Positions 8,865-15,115 of a stretch of 28,069 bases of DNA are shown in pieces. This stretch comes from a virus, in the IMG/VR virus record IMGVR_UViG_3300022931_000017, positions 1 through 28,069 of that record; one strand, written 5' to 3'. The stretch's first letter is position 1. Each line of letters opens with the position of its first letter. The notes beneath the pieces were generated by a model. That model ran no database searches. It was not told the origin of the DNA and was given only the letters and a program-made list of their open reading frames with translations. A program made the position numbers and the translations under genes.

Positions 8865-9438
8865 TTTATATGTGGGAATTGATTATTCATTAACCAGTCC
8901 AGCCATAACAGAATGTCGTGGAGAGTGGAAATATGAAAATATTACACATTATTGTTTAGCAAAAAATGATAGACAATTTGAAAGATGGAAATCTTTTCGT
9001 AATATTCGAATAGAAAAATATCCTAAATATAATACAGAGATGGAAAGATATTTAGGACTATCGTCTTGGGTTAAAAAATGTATTATGAAATATGATGTTA
9101 CAGATCAAAACTTGCATCAAGTAGTTTTTATTGAAGATTATGCATATGCCGCAATTGGACAAAGAATTTTGCAAATTGCAGAAAATATGGCAATTTTAAA
9201 AAACACTTTATACAACTGTAAACTTGGGTATAAAATGATACCCCCTACAGTAATCAAAAAATACGCATCCGATAAGGGAAACGCAAATAAAGAATTGATG
9301 TATGATTCTTTTGTGTCTGATACGCATAGAAAACTCATAGATGAATTTCAAATAAACTGCGATAAAAATCCCATTTCAGATATAGTTGACTCTTATTGGA
9401 TTTGCAAATACGGATACGAAAATGGCAATAATACCTGA
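8842..9438 (+). CDS. RuvC-like RNase H-fold resolvase
   Basis: 198 residues from the first of two adjacent ATGs (8842 or 8845). RuvC-type acidic residues are in order: Asp14 in VGIDYSLTSPAI, Glu98/Asp99 in VFIEDYAYAA, and Asp180/Asp183 in ISDIVDSYWI. IPPTVIKKYASDKGNANKELM before the last motif also fits RuvC-fold proteins. Enzymes of this fold cleave Holliday junctions or branched DNA. In a T4-like phage this would serve recombination-dependent replication or debranching before packaging, the role of the unrelated T4 gp49. The end overlaps the next gene by 17 bases. Confidence 0.75.
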   Translation: MMATGTPDLYVGIDYSLTSPAITECRGEWKYENITHYCLAKNDRQFERWKSFRNIRIEKYPKYNTEMERYLGLSSWVKKCIMKYDVTDQNLHQVVFIEDYAYAAIGQRILQIAENMAILKNTLYNCKLGYKMIPPTVIKKYASDKGNANKELMYDSFVSDTHRKLIDEFQINCDKNPISDIVDSYWICKYGYENGNNT

Positions 9439-9787
9439 TGAATATGATAGTTATGACTTCGGTTTTTCCGCAGTAAATGATGAAGAATATAAAGCAAAAA
9501 CAACAGAAGTAGAAAAGAAAATAGTTGAGGTTCAAGCAAAATCTCAAAGTTTTGCAAATTTAGAAAAGAAAATAGATTCCGCAATTAAAGAAATTAGTTA
9601 TAAAAAAGAATATTTAGAAGAAAAATATATAGTAGATATGGGCAAAGTTGAGCAATTAATTTTACCTCTTTTATATAATCTTATGAAAAATCCAGATAAA
9701 GATTATATTTATTGGCCAAAACGGGAAGAAATTATTACTAAACAAATAGAAAAAATTAAAGATGTGACTCAAGACTTATCTAAATAG
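9422..9787 (+). CDS. Coiled-coil protein with N-terminal DFGFSAV motif
   Basis: About 121 residues from ATG 9422 (an ATG at 9386 would add 12 residues inside the upstream gene and has no RBS). The N-terminus is short and acidic with YDFGFSAVNDEEY. A long coiled coil follows (about 20-70), then a C-terminal segment NLMKNPDKDYIYWPKREEII that I recall from small hypothetical proteins of T4-like phages. The same DFGFSAV motif opens the gene at 27651, suggesting a shared docking peptide. The stop is at 9785-9787, immediately before the tmRNA acceptor piece. Confidence 0.65.
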   Translation: MAIIPDEYDSYDFGFSAVNDEEYKAKTTEVEKKIVEVQAKSQSFANLEKKIDSAIKEISYKKEYLEEKYIVDMGKVEQLILPLLYNLMKNPDKDYIYWPKREEIITKQIEKIKDVTQDLSK

Positions 9788-9802
9788 ATGTAGTTGATGA
9801 TA

Positions 9803-9851
<49 letters not shown>

Positions 9852-9953
9852 ATGAGCCATATGAATGATAATCCTACTTTGTTATTGTGGGTTTTTATAA
9901 TATCGATTATGATGGGATTATATTTTGTTCTAGACTGGACTTTGATGACTTAA
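9852..9953 (+). CDS. 33-codon hydrophobic frame inside the tmRNA spacer
   Basis: The spacer removed from a permuted pre-tmRNA is here almost exactly filled by one frame. It starts at ATG directly after the CCA and stops at TAA four bases before the coding piece. The encoded peptide begins MSHMNDNPTLLLWVF and is a single predicted membrane helix with an acidic end. There is no Shine-Dalgarno (the upstream bases are the acceptor strand), so translation is doubtful and the frame may be chance. It is noted because spacers would not be expected to stay open. Confidence 0.25.
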   Translation: MSHMNDNPTLLLWVFIISIMMGLYFVLDWTLMT

Positions 9954-9957
9954 TGTT

Positions 9958-10130
9958 GGGGGTGTTCGGGAATTCGATTGAATGTGATTATGCAGAGGAG
10001 ACCATCTTGACAGATGTAAAATGTCATTTAACTTAATCGCAAACAATGACGATTATTTTTCCGCACAGGTAGCATTGGCCGCTTAGTGTTGGAGTGGGCT
10101 TATGATTGTGCCTTGAAACAGAAACAATCA
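9958..10130 (+). ncRNA. tmRNA coding piece (mRNA-like domain)
   Basis: Begins with the 5' acceptor strand GGGGGTG (9958-9964), then a D-loop-like GGGAATTCGA (compare GGAUUCGA in E. coli tmRNA) and the P2 5' strand (9978-9995). PK1 is an H-type pseudoknot: CATCT 10003-10007 pairs with AGATG 10012-10016, and the loop TGAC 10008-10011 pairs with GTCA 10023-10026. The resume codon GCA (10039) lies 12 bases after PK1, behind TAATC. After the tag stop, GATTGT (10104-10109) pairs with ACAATC (10124-10129), a closing hairpin. The 3' end is approximate. Confidence 0.85.
10039..10086 (+). other. tmRNA proteolysis-tag reading frame
   Basis: From resume codon GCA the frame reads ANNDDYFSAQVALAA and stops at TAG (10084-10086). 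Starting with Ala and ending in ALAA matches known degradation tags recognised by ClpXP and related proteases. At 15 encoded residues it is longer than the 10-residue E. coli tag but in the range seen in alphaproteobacteria. Confidence 0.82.
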
Positions 10131-10150
10131 ATTACACAAATTAAGGGAAT

Positions 10151-10516
10151 ATGATATCGTTTACAGAAAAAGCCGCTAATAAAGTATTGGGTATAATGCA
10201 AGATCAGAAAGTTTCTGAAGGTACAGTAGTGCGAGTAGGCGTTAAAGGTGGCGGGTGTTCAGGATTTACTTATACAGTAGATTTTGAAAGCCGTAAAGGG
10301 AAATTTGATTTAGAGTTTGAATCTTTTGGATTAAACATTTTAGTAGATAAAAAAAGTCATTTATATATTAGAGATACAGAAATTGATTGGTCGGATAATT
10401 TAAATGATCGTGGATTAAAATTTAACAATCCTTCAGCAAAAGGAACATGCGGCTGTAGGACATCATTCATGTATGAACGTATTGAGGAAAATGAACACAA
10501 ACCAAGTTGGATGTAA
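10151..10516 (+). CDS. iscA: A-type Fe-S cluster carrier (IscA/SufA/ErpA family)
   Basis: 121 residues, slightly longer than bacterial IscA (107). The three cluster-binding Cys are all present at 36 (GGGCSG), 100 and 102 (TCGC), almost the same numbering as E. coli IscA (35, 99, 101). The family accepts Fe-S clusters from IscU and delivers them to apo-enzymes in the cytoplasm. It is the first protein gene after the tmRNA and precedes a second carrier and iscU. A short C-terminal extension after the CGC motif overlaps the next gene. I cannot separate IscA, SufA and ErpA by eye. Confidence 0.9.
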   Translation: MISFTEKAANKVLGIMQDQKVSEGTVVRVGVKGGGCSGFTYTVDFESRKGKFDLEFESFGLNILVDKKSHLYIRDTEIDWSDNLNDRGLKFNNPSAKGTCGCRTSFMYERIEENEHKPSWM

Positions 10517-10895
10517 ACTTAAAATTTCTGAAAAGGCATCAAATGTTTTTAAAGAAATGATTGAAGACGAAAAAAAAGACATTGAAAATTCATACTTACG
10601 AGTAGGAGCAAATTCCGGCGGTTGTTCTGGGTGGAAATATAGTTTAGATTTTGAAAATAAAATTAAACCAGAAGATTTGGTTTTTATTGAAAACGGAATT
10701 AAATTAGTAATAGATGAGCATATACTTAATGATATAGTTGGTGATGTAGAAGTAGATTATAAAATAGGAAATTTGGTAGAACAGGGATTCATATTTAAAA
10801 GACTCAAATATGGACATGTTTGTGGTTGCGGAGAAAGTTTTACACCAATAAAGGATATTCCCGCAGATAGTAGACAGCACTTAGGATGGAAATAA
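10491..10895 (+). CDS. Second, diverged A-type Fe-S carrier
   Basis: 134 residues from ATG 10491, chosen because a purine-rich GAGGAAA precedes it; an ATG at 10473 would add 6 residues without an RBS. Cluster ligands are Cys45 (GGCSG), Cys111 and Cys113 (VCGCG). An additional Cys8 lies near the N-terminus. Sequence outside the motifs has drifted far from the first carrier, so this is an old duplication or separate acquisition, not a recent tandem copy. It overlaps the first carrier by 26 bases and ends one base before iscU. Confidence 0.85.
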   Translation: MNTNQVGCKLKISEKASNVFKEMIEDEKKDIENSYLRVGANSGGCSGWKYSLDFENKIKPEDLVFIENGIKLVIDEHILNDIVGDVEVDYKIGNLVEQGFIFKRLKYGHVCGCGESFTPIKDIPADSRQHLGWK

Positions 10896-10896
10896 T

Positions 10897-11286
10897 ATGG
10901 CATATTCAGATAAAGTAGTAGAGCATTTTGAAAGACCCAAAAATATTGGAAGTTTTGATAAAAATGATCCTAGTATAGGAACCGGTCTTGTGGGGGCACC
11001 GGAATGTGGTGACGTTATGAAATTACAAATAAAGGTGGATGATAATGATAAAATTGTTGATGCAAAATTTAAAACATTTGGATGTGGTTCTGCAATTGCA
11101 AGTTCTTCATTGGCAACCGAATGGGTTAAGGGTAGATCATTGGACGAAGCATTTGCGTTAGATAATACAGTCATTGTGCAAGAATTATCATTGCCCCCAG
11201 TAAAAATTCATTGTTCGGTTCTTGCAGAAGATGCAATTAAAGGAGCAATAGCAGATTATAAAAGTAAACAAGAAGCAACAACTTAG
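10897..11286 (+). CDS. iscU: Fe-S cluster scaffold protein IscU
   Basis: 129 residues, the same size as bacterial IscU (128). Cys37, Asp39, Cys63 and Cys106, the assembly ligands, stand at the same residue numbers as in E. coli IscU (APECGDVM, FGCGSA, IHCSVLA). The HscA-chaperone recognition motif LPPVK is intact at 99-103. IscU receives sulfur from IscS and iron to build [2Fe-2S] clusters. No IscS, HscA/HscB or ferredoxin gene lies in the window, so it would rely on host desulfurase and chaperones. It follows the two carriers closely, forming a cluster-building and delivery operon. Confidence 0.93.
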   Translation: MAYSDKVVEHFERPKNIGSFDKNDPSIGTGLVGAPECGDVMKLQIKVDDNDKIVDAKFKTFGCGSAIASSSLATEWVKGRSLDEAFALDNTVIVQELSLPPVKIHCSVLAEDAIKGAIADYKSKQEATT

Positions 11287-11307
11287 AAAAACCAAATCCC
11301 CTATAAA

Positions 11308-11315
11308 CATAAATA
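11308..11315 (+). promoter_or_regulatory. Candidate T4-type late promoter (CATAAATA)
   Basis: NATAAATA octamer in the gap between iscU and the Cys-rich peptide, inside a weak hairpin (CCCTATA near 11299, TATAAGGG near 11314). Octamers of this kind also occur by chance inside genes of this AT-rich window, so position is the main support. Confidence 0.4.
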
Positions 11316-11338
11316 TAAGGGAGTTAAAAGGAGTTTAA

Positions 11339-11455
11339 ATGTGTAATAATCCAGAATGCGAATGTTCAAATTGCACCTGTGATCCATGCGAATGTACTGC
11401 AGAAGTTCAATGTGCCTGTTCGGAATTTGATGATGATCTAGTAGCACCAGTTTAA
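11339..11455 (+). CDS. Metallothionein-like Cys-rich peptide (38 aa)
   Basis: 38 residues with 9 Cys (residues 2, 7, 9, 12, 14, 17, 19, 25, 27), arranged as CEC, CTC, CEC and CAC doublets in the first 27 residues, then an acidic tail ending in LVAPV. CxC doublets without aromatic residues in the Cys region are the hallmark of metallothioneins, which bind Zn, Cd or Cu in thiolate clusters. A good Shine-Dalgarno (AAGGAG) stands at the right distance. It follows directly after iscU and the Fe-S carriers, suggesting metal buffering or Cys/metal supply. It is too short for firm family assignment. Confidence 0.7.
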   Translation: MCNNPECECSNCTCDPCECTAEVQCACSEFDDDLVAPV

Positions 11456-11464
11456 AAGGAAAAA

Positions 11465-11860
11465 ATGTTAAATGTAAAAGAATTATTTGAAAATTTAAGT
11501 GATCAAGAAAAAGAAGAACTTAAAAAACTTCTTCTTCATCACACAGATGATGTTAAAACGGAAAGTCCTAAAGAAGACACCTTTGCTAATATAGCAATAA
11601 TAGATCCGCTTCAACAGAATGAAGAAGTAGAAGCCCAAGAGCCTGAAGTAAAAGAGCCTGAAGTAAAAGAGCCCGAAGTAGAAGTTGCGGATCTTACAGT
11701 TTCAGAAAAACAAGAATTTTTAGTTAAATTTGGATATGATCCTACTAATGTCAAGTATATGAATACTGATATTTTAGGTCAAGCATATGATAGTGCCTTA
11801 AGAATTAGAGATGCAGAAGCAGGCGGAGAAACCATCACTGCACTTGGAACAGAAGGATAA
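11465..11860 (+). CDS. Acidic protein with EPEVK tandem repeats
   Basis: 131 residues, very acidic. The N-terminal helix (FENLSDQEKEELKKLLLHH) is followed by a disordered linker containing three direct repeats of EPEVK/E, encoded by 15-bp repeats at 11639-11683. The C-terminal domain (about 77-131) includes FLVKFGYDPTNVKYMNTDILGQAYDSALR. The function is not recognised. A good RBS (AAAGGA) precedes the ATG by 4 bases. An internal scaffold-like or transcription-associated role is possible but unsupported. Confidence 0.55.
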   Translation: MLNVKELFENLSDQEKEELKKLLLHHTDDVKTESPKEDTFANIAIIDPLQQNEEVEAQEPEVKEPEVKEPEVEVADLTVSEKQEFLVKFGYDPTNVKYMNTDILGQAYDSALRIRDAEAGGETITALGTEG

Positions 11861-11899
11861 TGTCTTTTTTAATAAATTAGACAACTATGGGGAAATATA

Positions 11900-12190
11900 A
11901 TGACAATAAATAAAAAAAAAATCAGTACTGAATTATCAGCTATAGAAAAAAGAAAAGTGAAAAATTTTTGGGCAAGAATTACTTTATCTTGGGCCATCGT
12001 AGGAACATTTTTAATTTTATTGTATTTGTTATTTTTTACAACTGGTACCACAGATAATCATATGCAATTAATCAATATTTTGGTTGGAGCCTATGTTGCT
12101 GTTTTAGCGAAAAGTACTGATTATTGGTTTAAAGAAAAAGATGATCCAGAACACAAAGAGACACAAGACTTAGCGAACAATGGCAATTAA
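11900..12190 (+). CDS. Two-TM membrane protein, holin-like
   Basis: 96 residues. The basic N-terminus (about 1-24) is followed by two membrane helices (about 30-50 and 57-76) and a charged C-terminal tail (KEKDDPEHKET). Size and topology fit class II holins or their modulators, and a clearer holin gene follows 300 bases later. No family is recognised with certainty. It has a purine-rich RBS and overlaps the following gene by 11 bases. Confidence 0.5.
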   Translation: MTINKKKISTELSAIEKRKVKNFWARITLSWAIVGTFLILLYLLFFTTGTTDNHMQLINILVGAYVAVLAKSTDYWFKEKDDPEHKETQDLANNGN

Positions 12191-12476
12191 AAAATCATTT
12201 TTAACTACTAGTGGAATACTTATAGACGAGGCTTATTATAAAGTATCTGATATTGAGCATTCGTCAAATAATACATATAAAGCAATTGTTCGAATTTATA
12301 CTAATGAATATCAAAGACATACCCATCCAGAACAGCCTCTCGCAGAAAATAGAATGATGTTTGAAGTAGACCCTTCTATGTTTGAAGTGTCTCCTGATGA
12401 AAATAAAATCAAACAAGCATATATTAAATTAAAAAGTTTAACAGATAGTTTTAAAAATGATTCAATTGATGTATAA
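12180..12476 (+). CDS. Conserved-looking phage hypothetical protein
   Basis: 98 residues, soluble, mostly beta in the first half (SGILIDEAYYKVSDIEHSSNN.YKAIVRIYTN) with an amphipathic C-terminal helix. The opening MAIKKSF..SGI..DEAYYKV resembles a small protein often found near lysis or tail genes in marine phages, but I know no function. It is translationally coupled to the membrane protein upstream and lies 9 bases before the holin gene. Confidence 0.5.
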   Translation: MAIKKSFLTTSGILIDEAYYKVSDIEHSSNNTYKAIVRIYTNEYQRHTHPEQPLAENRMMFEVDPSMFEVSPDENKIKQAYIKLKSLTDSFKNDSIDV

Positions 12477-12485
12477 AGGAACATA

Positions 12486-12953
12486 ATGTTTACTATTTTA
12501 GGTAGCCTATTAGGATTTGCTGGATCAGCGGTGCCATCACTAATAGATTATTTTAAAAATAAATCAGATAAAGAACAAAAAACGGAAGAATTTAAACTTC
12601 AATTAGAGGCAAAAAAACTAGGTGTTGATTTAGATATCAAACTATTTGATGCAAAGAAGGATTTCGAAGAACACAAAATGCTTTTAGATCATGATACTGC
12701 ACTAGGCAATCAAAAAGGATTTATAAATTCATTACGAGCATTTGTAAGACCATTTATAACATATATTTTCTTTTTAACGTTTATTGGAGTTAAAATAACA
12801 TTATTATATCAAGCAATACAGAATGGTAGCGACTTAAATACGACTTTAGGGGTTGTATGGGATGAACAAACTGAGGCATTATTTGCGACTATTATCAGCT
12901 TTTGGTTCGGTTCTCGGGTAATGCCTTCAGTAAAAAAGAGTGGAACTAGGTAA
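12486..12953 (+). CDS. Holin of the GTA/3TM type
   Basis: 155 residues. An N-terminal hydrophobic segment (about 1-22) is followed by a long charged coiled coil (about 25-70) with DAKKDFEEHKMLLDHD. Then comes SLRAFVRPFITYIFFLTFIGVKITLLYQ, a second membrane helix, and a third ending in ISFWFGSRVMP. The RxxVRP plus FWFGSR combination is characteristic of the GTA_holin_3TM family (first known from gene-transfer agents), which makes membrane lesions for endolysin release. A strong RBS (AAGGA) precedes it. No endolysin gene is recognised in the window. Confidence 0.75.
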   Translation: MFTILGSLLGFAGSAVPSLIDYFKNKSDKEQKTEEFKLQLEAKKLGVDLDIKLFDAKKDFEEHKMLLDHDTALGNQKGFINSLRAFVRPFITYIFFLTFIGVKITLLYQAIQNGSDLNTTLGVVWDEQTEALFATIISFWFGSRVMPSVKKSGTR

Positions 12954-12980
12954 CCATAAAGGTAAATAATAATTGAACAA

Positions 12981-13154
12981 ATGGAAAAAATGAATTTTCA
13001 CGAAATGTCTTTAGAGGATTTAGAGAGCCTAAAAGAATATTTTTTAGATTCTAGAAACTGTGACGAAGAATTCACAGAAAGAGGGGTTCTTAATAATAAA
13101 ATTTTGCTGGTTGATAAAGCAATTATTGATAAAAAACAACAATTAAACGGTTAA
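12981..13154 (+). CDS. Small hypothetical protein (57 aa)
   Basis: 57 codons from ATG 12981 (a second ATG lies at 12990). Acidic and helical: MSLEDLESLKEYFLDSRNCDEEF, then ILLVDKAIIDKKQQ. This helical hairpin pattern occurs in many small phage proteins of unknown role. It ends two bases before the bS21-like gene, so the two are probably translationally coupled. Confidence 0.5.
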   Translation: MEKMNFHEMSLEDLESLKEYFLDSRNCDEEFTERGVLNNKILLVDKAIIDKKQQLNG

Positions 13155-13156
13155 TT

Positions 13157-13399
13157 ATGTCAAAAAATATAGTACGTATTAGTGTAAAAAATAAATCAAA
13201 TAATAACTTTATACTTTTGCAAGCATTTAAGAATAAAGTTAATGATGAAGGTATTTTACAGGATGTTAAAAATAACAGGTATTTTTTAAAACCATCTCTT
13301 GCTAAACGATTAAAATCTAAAAATGCCGCAAAACAAAAGAAAGAAGATTTAAATAAAGCCATTAAACTTGCCTTAAAATTACAAAATGAAGTTTTCTAA
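13157..13399 (+). CDS. rpsU: Ribosomal protein bS21 homologue
   Basis: 80 residues, basic. The bS21 pattern is visible: ILLQAFKNKVNDEGILQDVKNN, then RYFLKPSLAKRLKSKNAAKQKKE, matching the order of the E. coli protein (ALRRFKR.., GVLAEVRRR, KPTTERKRAKASA). bS21 sits on the 30S platform near the anti-Shine-Dalgarno region of 16S rRNA. bS21 genes are established cargo of several marine phages including pelagiphages, where exchange of the host protein is thought to favour phage translation. The gene follows a small acidic protein by two bases. Confidence 0.8.
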   Translation: MSKNIVRISVKNKSNNNFILLQAFKNKVNDEGILQDVKNNRYFLKPSLAKRLKSKNAAKQKKEDLNKAIKLALKLQNEVF

Positions 13400-13461
13400 T
13401 ATACAAATAATAAACTAACACATGCATAACAGGGCACTCGATACAGAAATTAACTCGTTTA

Positions 13462-13707
13462 ATGAAGCATTCAGTAGTCAGCACGATGGTGCCATTAATT
13501 TTCGCCATATTAACAGGGTGTATAACATGGATAATCGTGACGGTTATGAGCATAGACAAAAGTCTTCATAAAGTAGAACAATCAGACATTCCTCGAATCC
13601 ATTCAGATATTATACGGGGCTTTAAAGAATTAGATGAAATAGATAAACAATTAATGGAGGTTAGGATCAAAATAGCCAAATCTTCGAAATATTCAAATAT
13701 TCAATAA
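13462..13707 (+). CDS. Small single-TM protein with C-terminal helix
   Basis: 81 residues. An N-terminal membrane helix (about 6-30, TMVPLIFAILTGCITWIIVTVM) is followed by a helical soluble part (SDIIRGFKELDEIDKQLMEVRIKI). The architecture matches the protein at 4144-4404, though sequence similarity is weak. A short alternative frame overlaps its 5' half but lacks features. The RBS is poor. Function unknown; a lysis or exclusion role is only a guess from the nearby holin. Confidence 0.5.
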   Translation: MKHSVVSTMVPLIFAILTGCITWIIVTVMSIDKSLHKVEQSDIPRIHSDIIRGFKELDEIDKQLMEVRIKIAKSSKYSNIQ

Positions 13708-13732
13708 TGACAAGAAATTAATAATCATAATA

Positions 13733-13975
13733 ATGAAAAAACTAACTGTCGAAACTCTAATACCGAAACATTTTAAATATGTTGCCCGAGACTTAAATGG
13801 CGCAATATTTGCTTTTCAAAATAAACCTGGATTGACAACTGATATAGCGTGTGATACATGGGACGTTAAAGCGGGAGACGTTTTACAAATAACTGTTCCG
13901 ATTTTGTTATCTGTAGAAGAAGTAGATTTGCAGTTGGGGGATTGGAAAAACTCATTAATTAATTTGAAAACTTGA
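13733..13975 (+). CDS. Small phage hypothetical protein
   Basis: 80 residues. It opens MKKLTVETLIPKHFKYVARDLNGAI and continues FAFQNKP, then an acidic, beta-rich C-terminal half (WDVKAGDVLQITVPILL). The KYVARD..G.I.AF..KP pattern resembles small proteins of marine phages and may represent a compact beta-barrel, but no role is known. It has no membrane segment or Cys. Confidence 0.5.
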   Translation: MKKLTVETLIPKHFKYVARDLNGAIFAFQNKPGLTTDIACDTWDVKAGDVLQITVPILLSVEEVDLQLGDWKNSLINLKT

Positions 13976-14227
13976 TTAATGAATAAATTATGGTGATAAA
14001 TGTGATTGTTGATAGCATATCACAAGGGGATTTAATTCTTGATGTCATGCTATCAAACGGGTTTAAAGTATCAAACTACATTGGACGTAATATGTAAGAT
14101 TTTAAACCAACACGATATGTCAAAAATTACAAAGATTATACAAACAATAACAATGCTGAAATTCATATGTTTAGTTTAAAATATCTTTACTTTGACATAT
14201 AACTTTAATAACTTTAAAAGGAGAATC
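13976..14227 (+). other. Structured non-coding region upstream of a small membrane protein
   Basis: About 250 bases with unusually many perfect inverted repeats: GATAGCAT 14011-14018 with ATGCTATC 14047-14054 (inner CAAG/CTTG at 14023/14038), and ATATGTCAAA 14115-14124 with TTTGACATAT 14191-14200 (inner AAAGAT/ATCTTT at 14131/14183). TTTTAAAC 14100-14107 with GTTTAAAA 14174-14181 would cross the second helix as a pseudoknot. A 35-codon frame (13990-14097) overlaps the first hairpin but looks incidental. Candidate regulatory RNA or long structured leader. Confidence 0.45.
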
Positions 14228-14449
14228 ATGGTAGAAAAAACTCTTGGATGGATTCGTTCCATCACGGAAATTGGATTAGCGTTTATAGCACTTGGAGTTG
14301 TGCTTCAAATAATATTTGGAGCGGCAGTTCCATTTATCGGACTGGATGTCGTAGGATCAGTAGTAGGAATAGTAAAGCAATTGGGCAATGAAGGACTTGT
14401 TGGATTAGTTGCTGTTTGGGTATTATGGGGAATTTATTCTAAAAAATAA
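14228..14449 (+). CDS. Small two-TM protein, phage-conserved type
   Basis: 73 residues from ATG 14228, chosen because AAAGGAG stands 4-8 bases upstream; a longer frame from 14192 would run through the upstream hairpin. Two hydrophobic segments, GLAFIALGVVLQIIFGAAVPFI and LVGLVAVWVLWGIY, flank a short loop with GLDVVGSVVGIVKQLGN. I recall very similar short proteins from marine phages, of unknown function. A holin-like or membrane-remodelling role is possible. It sits between the structured leader and a strong terminator, so it forms its own small, probably highly expressed unit. Confidence 0.65.
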   Translation: MVEKTLGWIRSITEIGLAFIALGVVLQIIFGAAVPFIGLDVVGSVVGIVKQLGNEGLVGLVAVWVLWGIYSKK

Positions 14450-14470
14450 ATTTAAAATAATATTAGTTAA

Positions 14471-14501
14471 AAAACGACAAGTTTACTACTTGTCGTTTTT
14501 T
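14471..14501 (+). terminator. Rho-independent terminator
   Basis: An 11-bp perfect stem (AAAACGACAAG 14471-14481 with CTTGTCGTTTT 14489-14499), a 7-base loop and a T run ending at 14501. It closes the unit of the small two-TM protein, and is the clearest terminator in the window. Confidence 0.9.
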
Positions 14502-14523
14502 ACGTCATAAAAGGAAACACAAA

Positions 14524-14991
14524 ATGAAAAGCGAAAATACATCAACAACTGCTAATATTGGATTAATAGATTCAGGAAAAACTGATTTAATTGCTAACCT
14601 AAATATTGATGCAGAAGTAGACCCCGATATTAAGAAAATATTACAACATGCAAAAGAAACGGCTAAAGCATCACAGCAACTTGCTAAAGAATCAGAAGAA
14701 GCGAATGAAGATCGAACTAGATATCTTGATGAAATAATAAGACTAACGGAAGAGCATAATAATGAAATAACAAATGCTGTTAAAGATCAATTATCAAGAA
14801 ATAAAGCGGCGGCCGAAGATGCCGCAGAGAAAGCAAAAAACGTTTCAGAAGAAAAAGCTAAACTCGCAGTGAAAAAATCAATTGAAGCAACGAGTGCCGC
14901 AAAAAAAGCAAGCAAAAAGAAAACAGACCAAACAAAGAAAACTACAAAAACAGTTAGTACTAAAAAGAAATCTCGTGTAAAAGTGGTGTAA
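14524..14991 (+). CDS. Lys/Ala-rich coiled-coil protein with basic tail
   Basis: 155 residues. The acidic N-terminal third is followed by a long coiled coil (about 40-95, ILQHAKETAKASQQLAKESEE and onward) and an Ala/Lys-rich helix. The basic C-terminal tail is KKASKKKTDQTKKTTKT, similar in composition to histone H1 or bacterial HU-like tails. That suggests nucleic-acid binding, but the sequence could equally be an internal head protein. Good RBS (AAAGGA). It lies between a terminator and the promoter at 15017. Confidence 0.55.
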   Translation: MKSENTSTTANIGLIDSGKTDLIANLNIDAEVDPDIKKILQHAKETAKASQQLAKESEEANEDRTRYLDEIIRLTEEHNNEITNAVKDQLSRNKAAAEDAAEKAKNVSEEKAKLAVKKSIEATSAAKKASKKKTDQTKKTTKTVSTKKKSRVKVV

Positions 14992-15016
14992 TGTAAAATA
15001 ATAGTCAAGAAAAGTC

Positions 15017-15045
15017 TTGCCATATGCTAGTAAGCGTGTTACAAT
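15017..15045 (+). promoter_or_regulatory. Sigma70-type promoter with flanking inverted repeats
   Basis: TTGCCA (15017-15022) and TACAAT (15040-15045) with a 17-base spacer, each 5 of 6 to consensus. A short inverted repeat CAAGA/TCTTG (15006-15019) overlaps the -35, and ACTTAA/TTAAGT (15055-15060/15084-15089) can form a hairpin in the leader. As at 4550, the upstream bases contain ATAGTCAA. It would drive the 15116 gene. Confidence 0.55.
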
Positions 15046-15115
15046 AGTTACTAGACTTAAGAAATATCCTGAAATTGGGTGTTTTAAGTAAATAACATTA
15101 CATTAAAAGTTAATT

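Noticed and set aside
13422-13571. 49-codon frame starting at ATG 13422
   Set aside because: It overlaps the membrane-protein gene at 13462, has no RBS and no domain features.
13990-14097. 35-codon frame over the first hairpin
   Set aside because: No RBS; the codons are constrained by the inverted repeat, so RNA structure explains the stretch better.
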